A stretch of DNA of 64,000 nt from Luedemannella flava (GTDB lineage: Bacteria > Actinomycetota > Actinomycetes > Mycobacteriales > Micromonosporaceae): the NCBI RefSeq assembly GCF_039528515.1, contig NZ_BAAALT010000076.1:1-64000 (forward strand). Direction: 5' to 3'. The stretch's first letter is position 1. Each line of letters starts with the position of its first letter. This document shows positions 1 to 7,875 of the stretch, one piece after another. The notes beneath the pieces were generated by a model that made no database searches, was not told where the DNA came from, and was given only the letters and a program-made list of their open reading frames with translations. The position numbers were made by a program, and so were the translations under genes.

Positions 1-2
1 AT

Positions 3-1535
3 ACCACCACGGCGAACACCACCACCGACTACAACTACCCGACCGGCGCGATGCCGCACAGCGTCACGAACGCGGTGACCGGATCGACCACGCTCTCCTA
101 CGGGTATGACAACATCGGCAACACCACCTGCCGACCGGTTGCCACGACCGCCAACACGTGTCCCGGCGGGGCCAACAGCCAGACGCTCACCTGGGACCCG
201 GAGGGGCGCCTCGCGACGCTGTCGACCGGTGGGCAGACGCATCGCTACACCTACACCACGGACGGCACCCGGCTCGTCGCCGACACACCGACGACCACGA
301 CGCTCTACCTGCCCGGGATGGAGCTCGTCCGGACCAAGTCGTCCGGTGCCGTCACGGCGACCCGCTACTACGTATGGGCCGGTGAGACCTGCGCCCAGAT
401 GACCACCGGCGGGGCGCTGGTGTGGCTCATCGGTGATCATCAGGGCACCCAGGCGACCACCGTGACGGCAGGGACCCAGGCCATCACCACGCGCCTCCAG
501 ATGCCGTACGGCGTCGCCCGCGGCGCCGGGGTGTCCTGGCCCAATCCGAAGGGATTCGTCGGTGGCGACAACGACCCGACCGGACTGGTCCACATAGGGG
601 CGCGCGAGTACGACGCCGGGCTCGGGCGGTTCATCAGCGTCGACTCGCTCTTTGAGTCGGAGAACCCGCTCTCGCTGAACGGGTACTCGTACGCCGACAA
701 CACGCCGGTTACCCGCACCGACCCGACTGGTCTGTCGACCTGTAACTACACGGACGTCTACGCGCAGTACTACTGCCAGAACGCGAACAGTGGCTCCGGC
801 GGCGGTGGTGGGGGAGGCGGCGGTGGTTCTGGAGGCGGCTCCGGTTCTGGCGGTGGCTGCACGCTGAACGACTACGTGAGCCGCACCTGCGGTTCGGGCA
901 GCTCCGGCGCCGGCCCGAGCGTGACCATCCGCGTAACGATCACTTTCCCCACCGACAAGCCGGTGCCCATCCCGACGGCACCACCACCGGGCAGCACGAG
1001 CGCGCGGACGGGGCCCAGTAAGACTCCGACGCCTAGCGCTTGGGGCGACGGCCTGCCGTTGCCGGCCGGCTGTAAGATGATCGGCCAGACTGGAGCGTAC
1101 GACTGCCCCGGGTCCGACACTGAGGGCGGCATCAAGATGTTCGGCGTTTGCTTCGGCGGCGACATCGGCGCCTACGTGGGCTACGGCGGCAGTATATGTC
1201 TCGCCTTCGACGGCAAGGGTGTCGGCTTGATGGAGACGTTTGGCGGGCATGAGGGAGTGACCTTCGGCGGCTTCTATGGCCCTGGCATTATCTTCTCGGG
1301 CGGTGACATTGAGGACCAAAAGGACCAATTCAAGTATGTCACTGGCGGGGGAGGCTACGGGGTCTCCGGGTATGCGACCTACTCCTACGGTCAGTCGTCG
1401 ATGACCGGCGAGGATGTGTGGACAGTCGACATCATGGTCGGACCAGGCGGCGGCGGTAGTCTGGTCGGCGGTCAGTCAACCACCTACGTGCAGCGGCTCG
1501 AGTACTCCCAGATAGCTGATTGGTTCGGCGGATGA
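3..1535 (+). CDS. Rhs/YD-repeat protein, C-terminal part (5' end outside window)
   Basis: The reading frame is open to the left edge, so this is the 3' end of a longer gene. The first 215 or so visible residues are YD-repeat sequence ending in the Rhs core hallmark GRFISVDSL followed by NGYSYADNTPVTRTDPTG. After that boundary comes a polymorphic tail of about 270 residues: a Gly/Ser-rich linker, a Pro/Thr segment and a Gly-rich C-terminal domain rich in aromatic residues. In Rhs proteins the core forms a shell and the variable tail is usually the effector or toxin. I cannot match this tail to a known toxin fold. It overlaps the next gene by 4 nt (ATGA), which fits an effector-immunity pair. 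Confidence 0.85.
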   Translation, partial: TTTANTTTDYNYPTGAMPHSVTNAVTGSTTLSYGYDNIGNTTCRPVATTANTCPGGANSQTLTWDPEGRLATLSTGGQTHRYTYTTDGTRLVADTPTTTTLYLPGMELVRTKSSGAVTATRYYVWAGETCAQMTTGGALVWLIGDHQGTQATTVTAGTQAITTRLQMPYGVARGAGVSWPNPKGFVGGDNDPTGLVHIGAREYDAGLGRFISVDSLFESENPLSLNGYSYADNTPVTRTDPTGLSTCNYTDVYAQYYCQNANSGSGGGGGGGGGGSGGGSGSGGGCTLNDYVSRTCGSGSSGAGPSVTIRVTITFPTDKPVPIPTAPPPGSTSARTGPSKTPTPSAWGDGLPLPAGCKMIGQTGAYDCPGSDTEGGIKMFGVCFGGDIGAYVGYGGSICLAFDGKGVGLMETFGGHEGVTFGGFYGPGIIFSGGDIEDQKDQFKYVTGGGGYGVSGYATYSYGQSSMTGEDVWTVDIMVGPGGGGSLVGGQSTTYVQRLEYSQIADWFGG

Positions 1536-1894
1536 GGCGAATTCTGAAGGATGGCGAGATGGAGCAGTTGCGGTCGCGCGCGTCCTATCGCGTGTCCGTG
1601 GTGACCTTCCAGATCGGCTTCCTCTCCTTCCTCGCGTTCGGCATCGGCGCGGCACTGCAGCACACTGCGGTGCCAAAGCCGGTCGTGGGAGTCATCGTGA
1701 TTGCTGCCGCCGCGACAGCCGCCGTGAGCATTCTGGTCTACTTCTGCGCCGCGACCTACCTCGCCATCTCGATGAGCCTGCGGCATCGCAGTGTGTTCAA
1801 CCCTCACGCGCAGTGGGAGTTCGCCAGGGTCTTCACGGCGGACCTTGTCCGCCCCCTGCGACGCGGTCGTGCCGCCAGCAAGAGGGATACATAG
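1532..1894 (+). CDS. small two-helix membrane protein, candidate immunity partner of the Rhs tail
   Basis: This is a 120-residue protein whose ATG overlaps the Rhs stop codon (ATGA), so the two are probably co-translated. A TTG 12 nt upstream is possible, but the overlap favours the ATG. It has a short charged N-terminus, two hydrophobic segments (about residues 23-44 and 52-80) and a basic C-terminal tail containing RRGRAASKR. I recognise no family. Position directly behind an Rhs polymorphic tail is the usual place for an immunity gene, and membrane immunity proteins occur for membrane-active toxins. The immunity role is inferred from position only. Confidence 0.6.
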   Translation: MRRILKDGEMEQLRSRASYRVSVVTFQIGFLSFLAFGIGAALQHTAVPKPVVGVIVIAAAATAAVSILVYFCAATYLAISMSLRHRSVFNPHAQWEFARVFTADLVRPLRRGRAASKRDT

Positions 1895-2040
1895 AGGGCA
1901 TTTCGACCGCTGTCGGCAGTAGGCCGTTGACGTTCGACATGTTAGAAATCGAGGTTGATGACTGCCGCTTCACGGGAGTGGGCACTACAGGTATCAACAG
2001 TGGCTGTGATCGACTTGATGCACGCCCTAACCTGACGGCC

Positions 2041-2595
2041 ATGAGTTTTGATCTCATCTTGCTACCTAAGCCCGTCGGACAGTCTTGGCTGGAGGCGTCG
2101 GATGGCGAACGGAAGGATACGGGTGAGCCGCCCGACCCGGAGGCGTGGGACGCCATCGTTGCCGGCGCGCGGGACGTCGTCGGCGAGGTTGTCCTGGGCG
2201 AGGACGGCCCGAGCCGCACGCTGACGCACCAGCCCAGCGGCATTACCGTGCGCTACCGGTCTGGTGAGGCGGCCATCAACCTGCCGTTCTGGCACGGCGG
2301 CGCGGATGTTGAGTGGCTCGTCCGGACCATGTACCGGATCGGGCATGTGGTGGCGGATGCGTCGGGCCTCGTCGCTTACGTTCCGCAACTGGGCGTTGTA
2401 CCTGCCGAAAATCTATTTGCAGTTCATATGGCCTGTTACTGGTGGTCCGGTAACAGGTCTATTGCTGTTTGGGCCTTACTTGGGGAGCATGTGGGGAGCA
2501 TGGCCGCTCCCGGGTGTGACATCTTCCGTCGACGGATTGTCCTGCTCCCCGGTGAGCACTTCCTAGTCGGGGAAGTGCTCCTCCTCCGGCGCTGA
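2041..2595 (+). CDS. hypothetical protein, probably with an altered C-terminus
   Basis: The ATG at 2041 begins MSFDLILLPKPVGQSWLEA, which resembles small actinobacterial proteins of unknown function found near Rhs or polymorphic-toxin genes. Residues 1-120 look like a normal coding sequence, with acidic stretches and the segment EWLVRTMYRIGHVVADASG. After about residue 122 composition changes (runs of Trp, Ser, Arg) and base composition becomes less GC-rich, so the natural C-terminus may have been lost by frameshift or recombination. The frame extends further upstream, but that stretch does not look like protein. No function assigned. Confidence 0.45.
   Translation: MSFDLILLPKPVGQSWLEASDGERKDTGEPPDPEAWDAIVAGARDVVGEVVLGEDGPSRTLTHQPSGITVRYRSGEAAINLPFWHGGADVEWLVRTMYRIGHVVADASGLVAYVPQLGVVPAENLFAVHMACYWWSGNRSIAVWALLGEHVGSMAAPGCDIFRRRIVLLPGEHFLVGEVLLLRR
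2554..2580. terminator. 10-bp perfect hairpin near the end of the hypothetical gene
   Basis: GAGCACTTCC and GGAAGTGCTC form a perfect 10-bp stem with a 7-nt loop. No U-tract follows. It overlaps the last codons of the frame ending at 2595, which supports the idea that this C-terminus is not original coding sequence. Confidence 0.4.
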
Positions 2596-2755
2596 ACGCT
2601 GGTGACGGATGACCTTTCGGCACTCACGCGCGCCTACCGAATGCCCTGCTAGCCGGAACCGCGTAGCGACAAAGTCACTGGGTGGCTGTAACCGGGCGGA
2701 CGAATCTCTCGACTTCCACAACTCGTTGATGCTCCGTTCGCGCCACCCGCTGGCT

Positions 2756-4195
2756 TCAAGCGCGTCGGTTGCCCGCGTCGCGCTGTGCGGCCCAGCGCAC
2801 CAGTGCGAGGTCGCTGCCGCGTGGTCCGATGTATGACCGGCCGATCGGGCCGTCGGGCGTGCTGTTCGCTGGTGCGCATACGACGGGCCGACCGCTGATC
2901 GCGGCCACACAGGTGAGCTGCAGGGTGGCCTGACGAGTTGCGTCGACCTCGGTCTGTGTCGCCCACAGCCGTGGTGCCGGCGACGATGCGCTGGGCAGGC
3001 TGAGGACGGCGGTGCCCAGACGGGCGTCGATCAGCTCCCGTGCCGCCGCCAGGGCCCGCCGGGCGGCGTCGTCCTCGGCGGGGGTGATCCGCGACGCCGC
3101 CTCGAACCGTGCCGCCGCCGAGCCCCGCAGCGCATCGGGATGGGCACGGATCCAGTCGCCGTGCAACTGCCACGCCTGGAAGCCCTGATGGGTCCGGAAC
3201 GGATCGAGCATCGCGGCGAGATCGAACCCGACGTCATCGAGTCCGACCACATCGTCCGGTACCGCGACACCGGCGTCGTCGACCAGCGCGGCGGTCGCGC
3301 GTACCAGGGTGTGGGGGTCGCGGGTGAGCAGGCCGACCGTGTCGAAGTCTGGGGCCAGTGCGACCAGGCCGGCTGTGGGTACCGCGCCGTGCGTCGAGCG
3401 AAGCCCCCACAGTCCCTGGTACGAGGCCGGCACCCGGATCGATCCGGCGGTGTCGGTGCCCAGTCCGATGGATGCGTCGCCGAGAGCGACGGCGGTCGCG
3501 GGCCCGCTGGTTGATCCGCCAGGTACGGCGGCGGGCACGGCGGCGTTGGGTGGCGTTCCGTAGTGCGGGTTGTCGCCCGCCAGGGAGTACGCGAACTGGT
3601 CGGTGTGGGCGATGCCGCGTACGGTGGCGCCGGCGTCGAGGAGCCGGGCCACCGCGTCCGCGTGGCGGGTCGCCGCGGGCTGCTCGGCCAGGTACGCCGG
3701 GACGCCCGCGCCTACCTGGTACCCCGCGACCTCGAACAGGTCCTTGACGGCGACGGTTTCCCCGGCGAGTGGACCGTGCGGCGCACCGGCGACCAGGGGA
3801 GCGCCGACGATCCGCCAGACGGTCGCGTCGAACGTCGTCGGGGCGGGGCTCACGTGCGCGGCGACGATCACCCATGAGCCGTTGACGCGGCGCCAGAGCT
3901 GGGATTGCAGGCCGTGGCCGCCGCGTCGTGGGGCGGTCACGGCGGTGACCACCGCCGCGTTGTCGTCGATGACATGTACGCGCACCTCGGCCAGGTCGCG
4001 GGCCGGCGCGCCGCCCCGGACCCGCCGGAACGCGCTGATCTGGTCGTGCCCGACCAGCAGCCCGCCACGGTCACCGCGCAGCGTCCGGGGACCCGGCGCG
4101 AACAGCTGGTCCATGGTGGCCAGGTCGTCGTCGTTGAGGGCTTGCTCGTAGGCGTCGAACGCCGCCATGAGCCCGTCGGGGAATGCCGGTGTCAC
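2756..4195 (-). CDS. AtzH-like domain fused to an amidase-signature hydrolase
   Basis: The 479-residue product has two parts. Residues about 10-125 resemble the SnoaL-like AtzH/DUF3225 domain, with ALNDDDLATMDQLFAPGP near the start. Residues about 135-470 are an amidase-signature enzyme: AVKDLF supplies the catalytic Lys, GGSTSGPATAVA and GLGTDTAGSIRVPASYQG the Ser-cis-Ser-Lys core. In s-triazine degradation AtzH assists AtzE, a 1-carboxybiuret amidohydrolase, as separate chains; here they are one protein. The exact amide is unknown; a ureide or carboxylated urea derivative fits the neighbours. The GTG start overlaps the regulator stop (GTGA); an ATG lies at 4168. It is co-transcribed with the upstream FadR-type regulator. 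Confidence 0.85.
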   Translation of the reverse strand: MTPAFPDGLMAAFDAYEQALNDDDLATMDQLFAPGPRTLRGDRGGLLVGHDQISAFRRVRGGAPARDLAEVRVHVIDDNAAVVTAVTAPRRGGHGLQSQLWRRVNGSWVIVAAHVSPAPTTFDATVWRIVGAPLVAGAPHGPLAGETVAVKDLFEVAGYQVGAGVPAYLAEQPAATRHADAVARLLDAGATVRGIAHTDQFAYSLAGDNPHYGTPPNAAVPAAVPGGSTSGPATAVALGDASIGLGTDTAGSIRVPASYQGLWGLRSTHGAVPTAGLVALAPDFDTVGLLTRDPHTLVRATAALVDDAGVAVPDDVVGLDDVGFDLAAMLDPFRTHQGFQAWQLHGDWIRAHPDALRGSAAARFEAASRITPAEDDAARRALAAARELIDARLGTAVLSLPSASSPAPRLWATQTEVDATRQATLQLTCVAAISGRPVVCAPANSTPDGPIGRSYIGPRGSDLALVRWAAQRDAGNRRA

Positions 4196-4899
4196 CGTAC
4201 CGGGGCCAACCTTTCGGATCGGGGTGTCTGCCGGACCAGCGTGGCGACGGCGGCGAGGTGGTCGGTCATCGCCTGGCGGGCGGCCGCCTCGTCTCCCGCG
4301 GCGACCGCCTGGTAGATCCGGTGGTGCCATTCGACCGACGAGCGGCGGCCGGCCCGCGAGCGGTGGGAGCGCAGGCGTACGTCGCGGACCCAGGTGTTGG
4401 TGAGGTCGCACAACGACACCAGGAGCGGGTTATGGGCTGCGGCGGCGAGCTGCAGGTGAAAGCGCATGTCCAGGTCCAGCGACTCGGCCGCGGTCAGCCC
4501 CGCGTGGGAGCCGGTGAGCGTCTGCTCGAGCACCACGAGGTCGGTGTCGGTGGCCCGCCGGGCGGCGAGGCCGGCGATCTGTGGTTCGACGAGCAGCCGC
4601 AGCTCCGCTACATCGGCCTGTTCGGCGGCGTCGCCGGCCAGTTCGGTGAGCGCGTCGGCCGCGGCCGGTGGGGCGAGTACCGTCGTCCCGCGTCCGGGGC
4701 TGCGCGCGATCAGCCGACGCTGCTCCAGTTCGCGCAGCGCCTCCCGGACCGACGTGCGCGACACCGCGAGCGTCTCGGCGAGCTGCCGCTCGGGCGGGAG
4801 CCGGTCGCCGGGCCGCAGGTCGCGGGTGAGGCGTTCGAGGTATGCCCCGACCTCGCCACTGATGGCGCGATCGCGACGGACCGGCGGCGCAGGATCCAT
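4192..4899 (-). CDS. FadR-subfamily GntR transcriptional regulator
   Basis: This is a 235-residue regulator. An N-terminal winged helix-turn-helix (about residues 10-75, including LAVSRTSVREALRELEQRRL) is followed by an FCD ligand domain with the usual acidic and histidine metal ligands, such as RFHLQL and WHHRIYQAV. The ATG at 4899 is chosen because upstream residues are basic and non-conserved. It is the first gene of a two-gene unit with the amidase. A perfect FadR-type palindrome lies 23 nt upstream (4922-4934), so it probably represses its own operon until a small carboxylate or amide ligand binds. Confidence 0.9.
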   Translation of the reverse strand: MDPAPPVRRDRAISGEVGAYLERLTRDLRPGDRLPPERQLAETLAVSRTSVREALRELEQRRLIARSPGRGTTVLAPPAAADALTELAGDAAEQADVAELRLLVEPQIAGLAARRATDTDLVVLEQTLTGSHAGLTAAESLDLDMRFHLQLAAAAHNPLLVSLCDLTNTWVRDVRLRSHRSRAGRRSSVEWHHRIYQAVAAGDEAAARQAMTDHLAAVATLVRQTPRSERLAPVR

Positions 4900-4921
4900 G
4901 ACCAACCTCAATCTTGGTACT

Positions 4922-4934
4922 TTGGTCCGACCAA
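4922..4934. promoter_or_regulatory. FadR-type operator of the regulator-amidase unit
   Basis: TTGGTCCGACCAA is a perfect 6-1-6 palindrome containing the FadR-family core TGGTCnGACCA. It lies 23 nt upstream of the regulator ATG at 4899, in the region between that gene and the plus-strand ABC operon. It is most likely the autoregulatory site of the FadR-type protein. Confidence 0.7.
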
Positions 4935-5030
4935 GTTTGCAGGATCGGGCCGCCGATGTCGAACATTGATCCCCGCGCCGAACCCGCGAAACATGCGCGT
5001 TACCAGACAGATCTTGATAGGCAACGGTCG

Positions 5031-5040
5031 TCGTATACAA
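5031..5040. promoter_or_regulatory. TTGTATACAA-class operator overlapping a -10 element, ABC operon promoter
   Basis: TCGTATACAA differs by one base from the perfect palindrome TTGTATACAA found at 12350. The internal TATACA makes a plausible -10 box. Transcription from it would start about 35 nt before the GTG at 5083, whose ribosome-binding site GAGAGGG is intact. The same motif precedes several other operons in the 5-24 kb region. Confidence 0.55.
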
Positions 5041-5082
5041 CGGGATTCGCCAAAGTGTGGCGTTGACCGAGAGGGCGATACC

Positions 5083-5901
5083 GTGAGCAGTCAGCTATGG
5101 GCTACTGATGCGTCGCCTCGTGATCCGGTGCCGGATCGGGCTGGCCAAGCTGTATACGACAGCGCCCCCGCAGTGGAGTTCGCGGGCGTCAGCGTGGCCT
5201 TCGGCGGCACCCAGGCGCTGGCGGGCGTCGACCTGACGGTCCACAGAGGCGAGATGGTCGCGTTGGTGGGGCCGTCCGGTTGCGGGAAGTCGACCCTGCT
5301 GCGACTGGCCGCCGGCTTTCAGGGGCCGACCGCCGGCACGGTGTCCGTGACCGGCGACTCGCTCGGCTACGTGTTCCAGGACGCGACCCTGATGCCGTGG
5401 CGCAGCGTGCAACGCAACGTCGAGCTGCCCGGACAGCTCGCGGGCCTGCCCGCGACCGAGCGCCGCCGGCTCGCCGCGGACGCCATCGCGCGGGTCGGCC
5501 TGACCGGGTTCGAACGGCACCGTCCCGCGCAGCTGTCCGGCGGCATGCGGATGCGGGTCTCCATCGCCCGCGCCCTGACGATGCGCCCGGACCTGTACCT
5601 GTTCGACGAGCCGTTCGGCGCGCTCGACGAGATGACCCGCGAACGGCTGGGCGAGGAACTCAACAGTCTGTTCGTCGCGGAGTCCTTCGCCGGGCTGTTC
5701 GTCACGCACTCCATCCCCGAGGGGGTCTTCCTGGCTACCCGGGTCGTGGTGCTCTCCGGGCGTCCGGGCCGGATCGTCGCCGACATCCCGGTGCCGTTCG
5801 ACTATCCGCGACCGCCCGAGTCCCGGTACTCGCCCGAGTTCGCCGCCACGGCAGCCACCGTCTCCGCCGCCCTCCGCGGTGCCGCGGAGGTGGCCGTATG
5901 A
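5083..5901 (+). CDS. NitT/TauT-type ABC transporter, ATP-binding protein
   Basis: This 272-residue nucleotide-binding subunit has Walker A (GPSGCGKST), a Q-loop (YVFQDATLMPW), the signature LSGGMRMR, and Walker B plus D-loop (LYLFDEPFGALDE), then the switch histidine in FVTHSIPEG. The FQDATLMPW and LARALxxxP-like pattern is typical of nitrate/taurine/hydroxymethylpyrimidine importers. The GTG at 5083 follows a good ribosome-binding site. A second palindrome lies inside the first 30 codons, so a shorter form from GTG 5172 cannot be excluded. It is the first gene of a run of five plus-strand genes, with 4-nt overlap to the permease. Confidence 0.9.
   Translation: MSSQLWATDASPRDPVPDRAGQAVYDSAPAVEFAGVSVAFGGTQALAGVDLTVHRGEMVALVGPSGCGKSTLLRLAAGFQGPTAGTVSVTGDSLGYVFQDATLMPWRSVQRNVELPGQLAGLPATERRRLAADAIARVGLTGFERHRPAQLSGGMRMRVSIARALTMRPDLYLFDEPFGALDEMTRERLGEELNSLFVAESFAGLFVTHSIPEGVFLATRVVVLSGRPGRIVADIPVPFDYPRPPESRYSPEFAATAATVSAALRGAAEVAV
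5149..5163. promoter_or_regulatory. second TATAC-centred palindrome inside the ABC gene start
   Basis: GCTGT-ATACG-ACAGC has perfect 5-bp arms around the same TGTATACGA core seen at 5031 and 23564. It lies about 120 bp downstream of the first operator and inside the annotated N-terminal extension of the ATPase. It may be an auxiliary operator for looping, or mark a downstream start. Confidence 0.4.
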
Positions 5902-6710
5902 GCCGGGCCGGGATGGTAAGTCGCCTGGTCGCCCCGCTGCTGGTGTTCGTGGGCGTACTGGGGTTCTGGCAGTTCGCCAGTACGACGTTGCTCGAACCGG
6001 GGGAGCGGTTCCTGTTGCCGCCGCCCATGGAGGTGCTGCGCCTGGGGCTGTTCGACCCGGCGGCGCGCGAGCAGCTGCTGGCCGGCCTGTGGTCGACAAC
6101 CGTGGTGGCGCTCGTCGGCCTCGCGGTCTCCATGGTGGTCGGCGTGTCGCTCGGGCTGCTGATGAGCCAGGCCCGATGGGTGGAGATCTCGATCTACCCG
6201 TACGCGGTGCTGCTGCAGACGATCCCGATCCTCGCGGTCGTGTCGCAGCTGGGCTACTGGTTCGGCTACGACTTCACCAGCCGGGTGACGGTCTGCGTCC
6301 TGGTGTCGCTGTTCCCGATCATCACGAGCACGTTGTTCGGCGTGAAGTCGGTCGAGCCTGGCCTGCACGACCTGCTGGCGCTCTACCGGGCCGGGCGGTG
6401 GCAGCGCCTGCTGCGGTTGCAGGTGCCCGCCGCGCTGCCTGCGATGATCAACGGGTTCAAGATCTCCGCTGGGCTGTCCATGGTCGGCGCGATCATCGCG
6501 GACTTCTTCTTCCGGCAGGGCGAGCCCGGCATCGGTCGGCTCATCGACGTCTACCGCCAGCAGTTGTCCACGGAGCGGCTGCTCACCGCCCTGTTCCTGT
6601 CCTCTCTGGTCGGCCTGGTCCTGTTCTGGTCCTTCGACCTCCTCGGCACCTGGGTGCAGCGACGACGCCACGCCCAGCGCACCACCCGCACCGCTGTATC
6701 CGCCTCCTGA
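5898..6710 (+). CDS. NitT/TauT-type ABC transporter permease
   Basis: The 270-residue permease starts at an ATG overlapping the ATPase stop (ATGA). It has an N-terminal membrane anchor (VAPLLVFVGVLGFWQFAS), about five further membrane helices and the cytoplasmic EAA-like loop in the segment YRAGRWQRLLRLQVPAALPA that docks to the ATPase. It belongs to the BPD_transp_1 family of the SsuC/TauC/ThiX type. With the adjacent ATPase and lipoprotein it forms a complete importer. Substrate is inferred from the two amidohydrolases encoded next: a purine- or pyrimidine-like or guanidino-ureide compound. Confidence 0.92.
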   Translation: MSRAGMVSRLVAPLLVFVGVLGFWQFASTTLLEPGERFLLPPPMEVLRLGLFDPAAREQLLAGLWSTTVVALVGLAVSMVVGVSLGLLMSQARWVEISIYPYAVLLQTIPILAVVSQLGYWFGYDFTSRVTVCVLVSLFPIITSTLFGVKSVEPGLHDLLALYRAGRWQRLLRLQVPAALPAMINGFKISAGLSMVGAIIADFFFRQGEPGIGRLIDVYRQQLSTERLLTALFLSSLVGLVLFWSFDLLGTWVQRRRHAQRTTRTAVSAS

Positions 6711-6738
6711 CTTCGCGAACACGTTCTTGAGGAGATCC

Positions 6739-7875
6739 ATGCGCACTTTCACAGGTCGGAAACCCGCCTTCTTCGCGGTCGTCCTGGCCGCCGGGGTGGC
6801 GCTCGCCGCCTGCGGCGCCGACGCCGCGCCGGCCCCCACCGCCACCACCGGTTCGCTGGCCGGTATCTGCCCGGCGACGATCCCGATCCAGATCGACTGG
6901 TACGCCACGCCGGAGCGCGCCGCCGCGTTCCAGCTCGCCGGCCCGGACGGCACCATCGACGCCAAGAAGGGCACCTACACCGGCAAGCTGGGCGCCACCG
7001 GGGTCAGCATCGAGGTCCGCCTCGGCGGCCCGTTCATCGGGTTCACGCCGATCCCGCAGCAGATGTACCAGGACAAGTCCATCTACCTCGGCTACGTCGC
7101 GACCGACGACGCGGTCGGCGCGGCCGCCAAGTTCCCCACCAGGGCCGTCGTCGCCCCGCTGGACATCAACCCGCAGGTCCTCATGTGGGACCCGGCGACG
7201 TACACCGTCAACGCGTGGACCGATGTGGCCGCCACCAAGGCGAAGGTGATCTACATCGAGGGCATGCCGTTCATGGACTACCTGGTGAGCAAGGGCTACG
7301 TCACCAAGGACATGCTCGACGCGTCGTTCGACGGCACCCCGGCCCGGTTCGTCGCCGACCGCGGCAAGGTGATCCAGCAGGGGTACGCCAGCAACGAGCC
7401 GTACCGCTGGGAGCACGACGTCGCCGAGTGGAAGAAGCCGGTCAAGTCGCTGCTCATCCACGACTCCGGGTACACCATCTACCCGCAGGGTCTGGCCGTG
7501 CGGTCCGACGAGTTCGCGGCCAACAGCGCCTGCCTCAAGAAGCTGGTTCCCATGATCCAGCAGGCCCAGGTGGACTACATGAAGGACCCGACCGCCACCA
7601 ACGCCACGCTGGTGAAGATCGGCCAGACGATCCAGGGCGGGCCGCCGATCACCGCGGACGGCAACGCCAACGCGGTCACCGTGATGAAGGACCTCAAGTT
7701 GGTCGGCAACGGTCCCGACGCGACGCTGGGCAACTTCGACGACGCCCGGGTGGACGCCACCATCGCCCTGCTGCGGCCGATCTTCGCGGCCCGTGGCGTC
7801 ACCGTGCCGGACGGCCTGAAGGCGGCCGACCTGGTCACCAACGAGTTCATCGACCCGTCCATCACGCTCCCATGA
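6739..7875 (+). CDS. NMT1/SsuA-like substrate-binding lipoprotein
   Basis: The 378-residue product begins with a lipoprotein signal peptide: basic MRTFTGRK, a hydrophobic core and the lipobox LAAC with the cysteine at residue 25. The mature part reads IPIQIDWYATPERAAAF, typical of NMT1/THI5-like binding proteins for aromatic or heterocyclic substrates. GAGGAG precedes the ATG at 6739; a TTG at 6727 is less likely. It is anchored to the outer face of the membrane and feeds the ABC importer encoded just upstream. It overlaps the deaminase-like gene by 4 nt (ATGA). Confidence 0.9.
   Translation: MRTFTGRKPAFFAVVLAAGVALAACGADAAPAPTATTGSLAGICPATIPIQIDWYATPERAAAFQLAGPDGTIDAKKGTYTGKLGATGVSIEVRLGGPFIGFTPIPQQMYQDKSIYLGYVATDDAVGAAAKFPTRAVVAPLDINPQVLMWDPATYTVNAWTDVAATKAKVIYIEGMPFMDYLVSKGYVTKDMLDASFDGTPARFVADRGKVIQQGYASNEPYRWEHDVAEWKKPVKSLLIHDSGYTIYPQGLAVRSDEFAANSACLKKLVPMIQQAQVDYMKDPTATNATLVKIGQTIQGGPPITADGNANAVTVMKDLKLVGNGPDATLGNFDDARVDATIALLRPIFAARGVTVPDGLKAADLVTNEFIDPSITLP

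Noticed and set aside
2264..2566. Alternative frame over the hypothetical gene, with a Gly/Trp-rich end
   Set aside because: Its N-terminal half is arginine-rich shadow translation. Only the last 30 residues look hydrophobic, with no start or ribosome-binding site.
4183..5082. In-frame extension of the ABC ATPase upstream to 4183
   Set aside because: The added 300 residues are antisense to the FadR-type regulator and cross its operator and promoter. The GTG at 5083 has a good ribosome-binding site.
5802..6974. 390-codon minus-strand frame over the NitT/TauT permease
   Set aside because: The translation is repetitive and polar and is a mirror of the permease gene.
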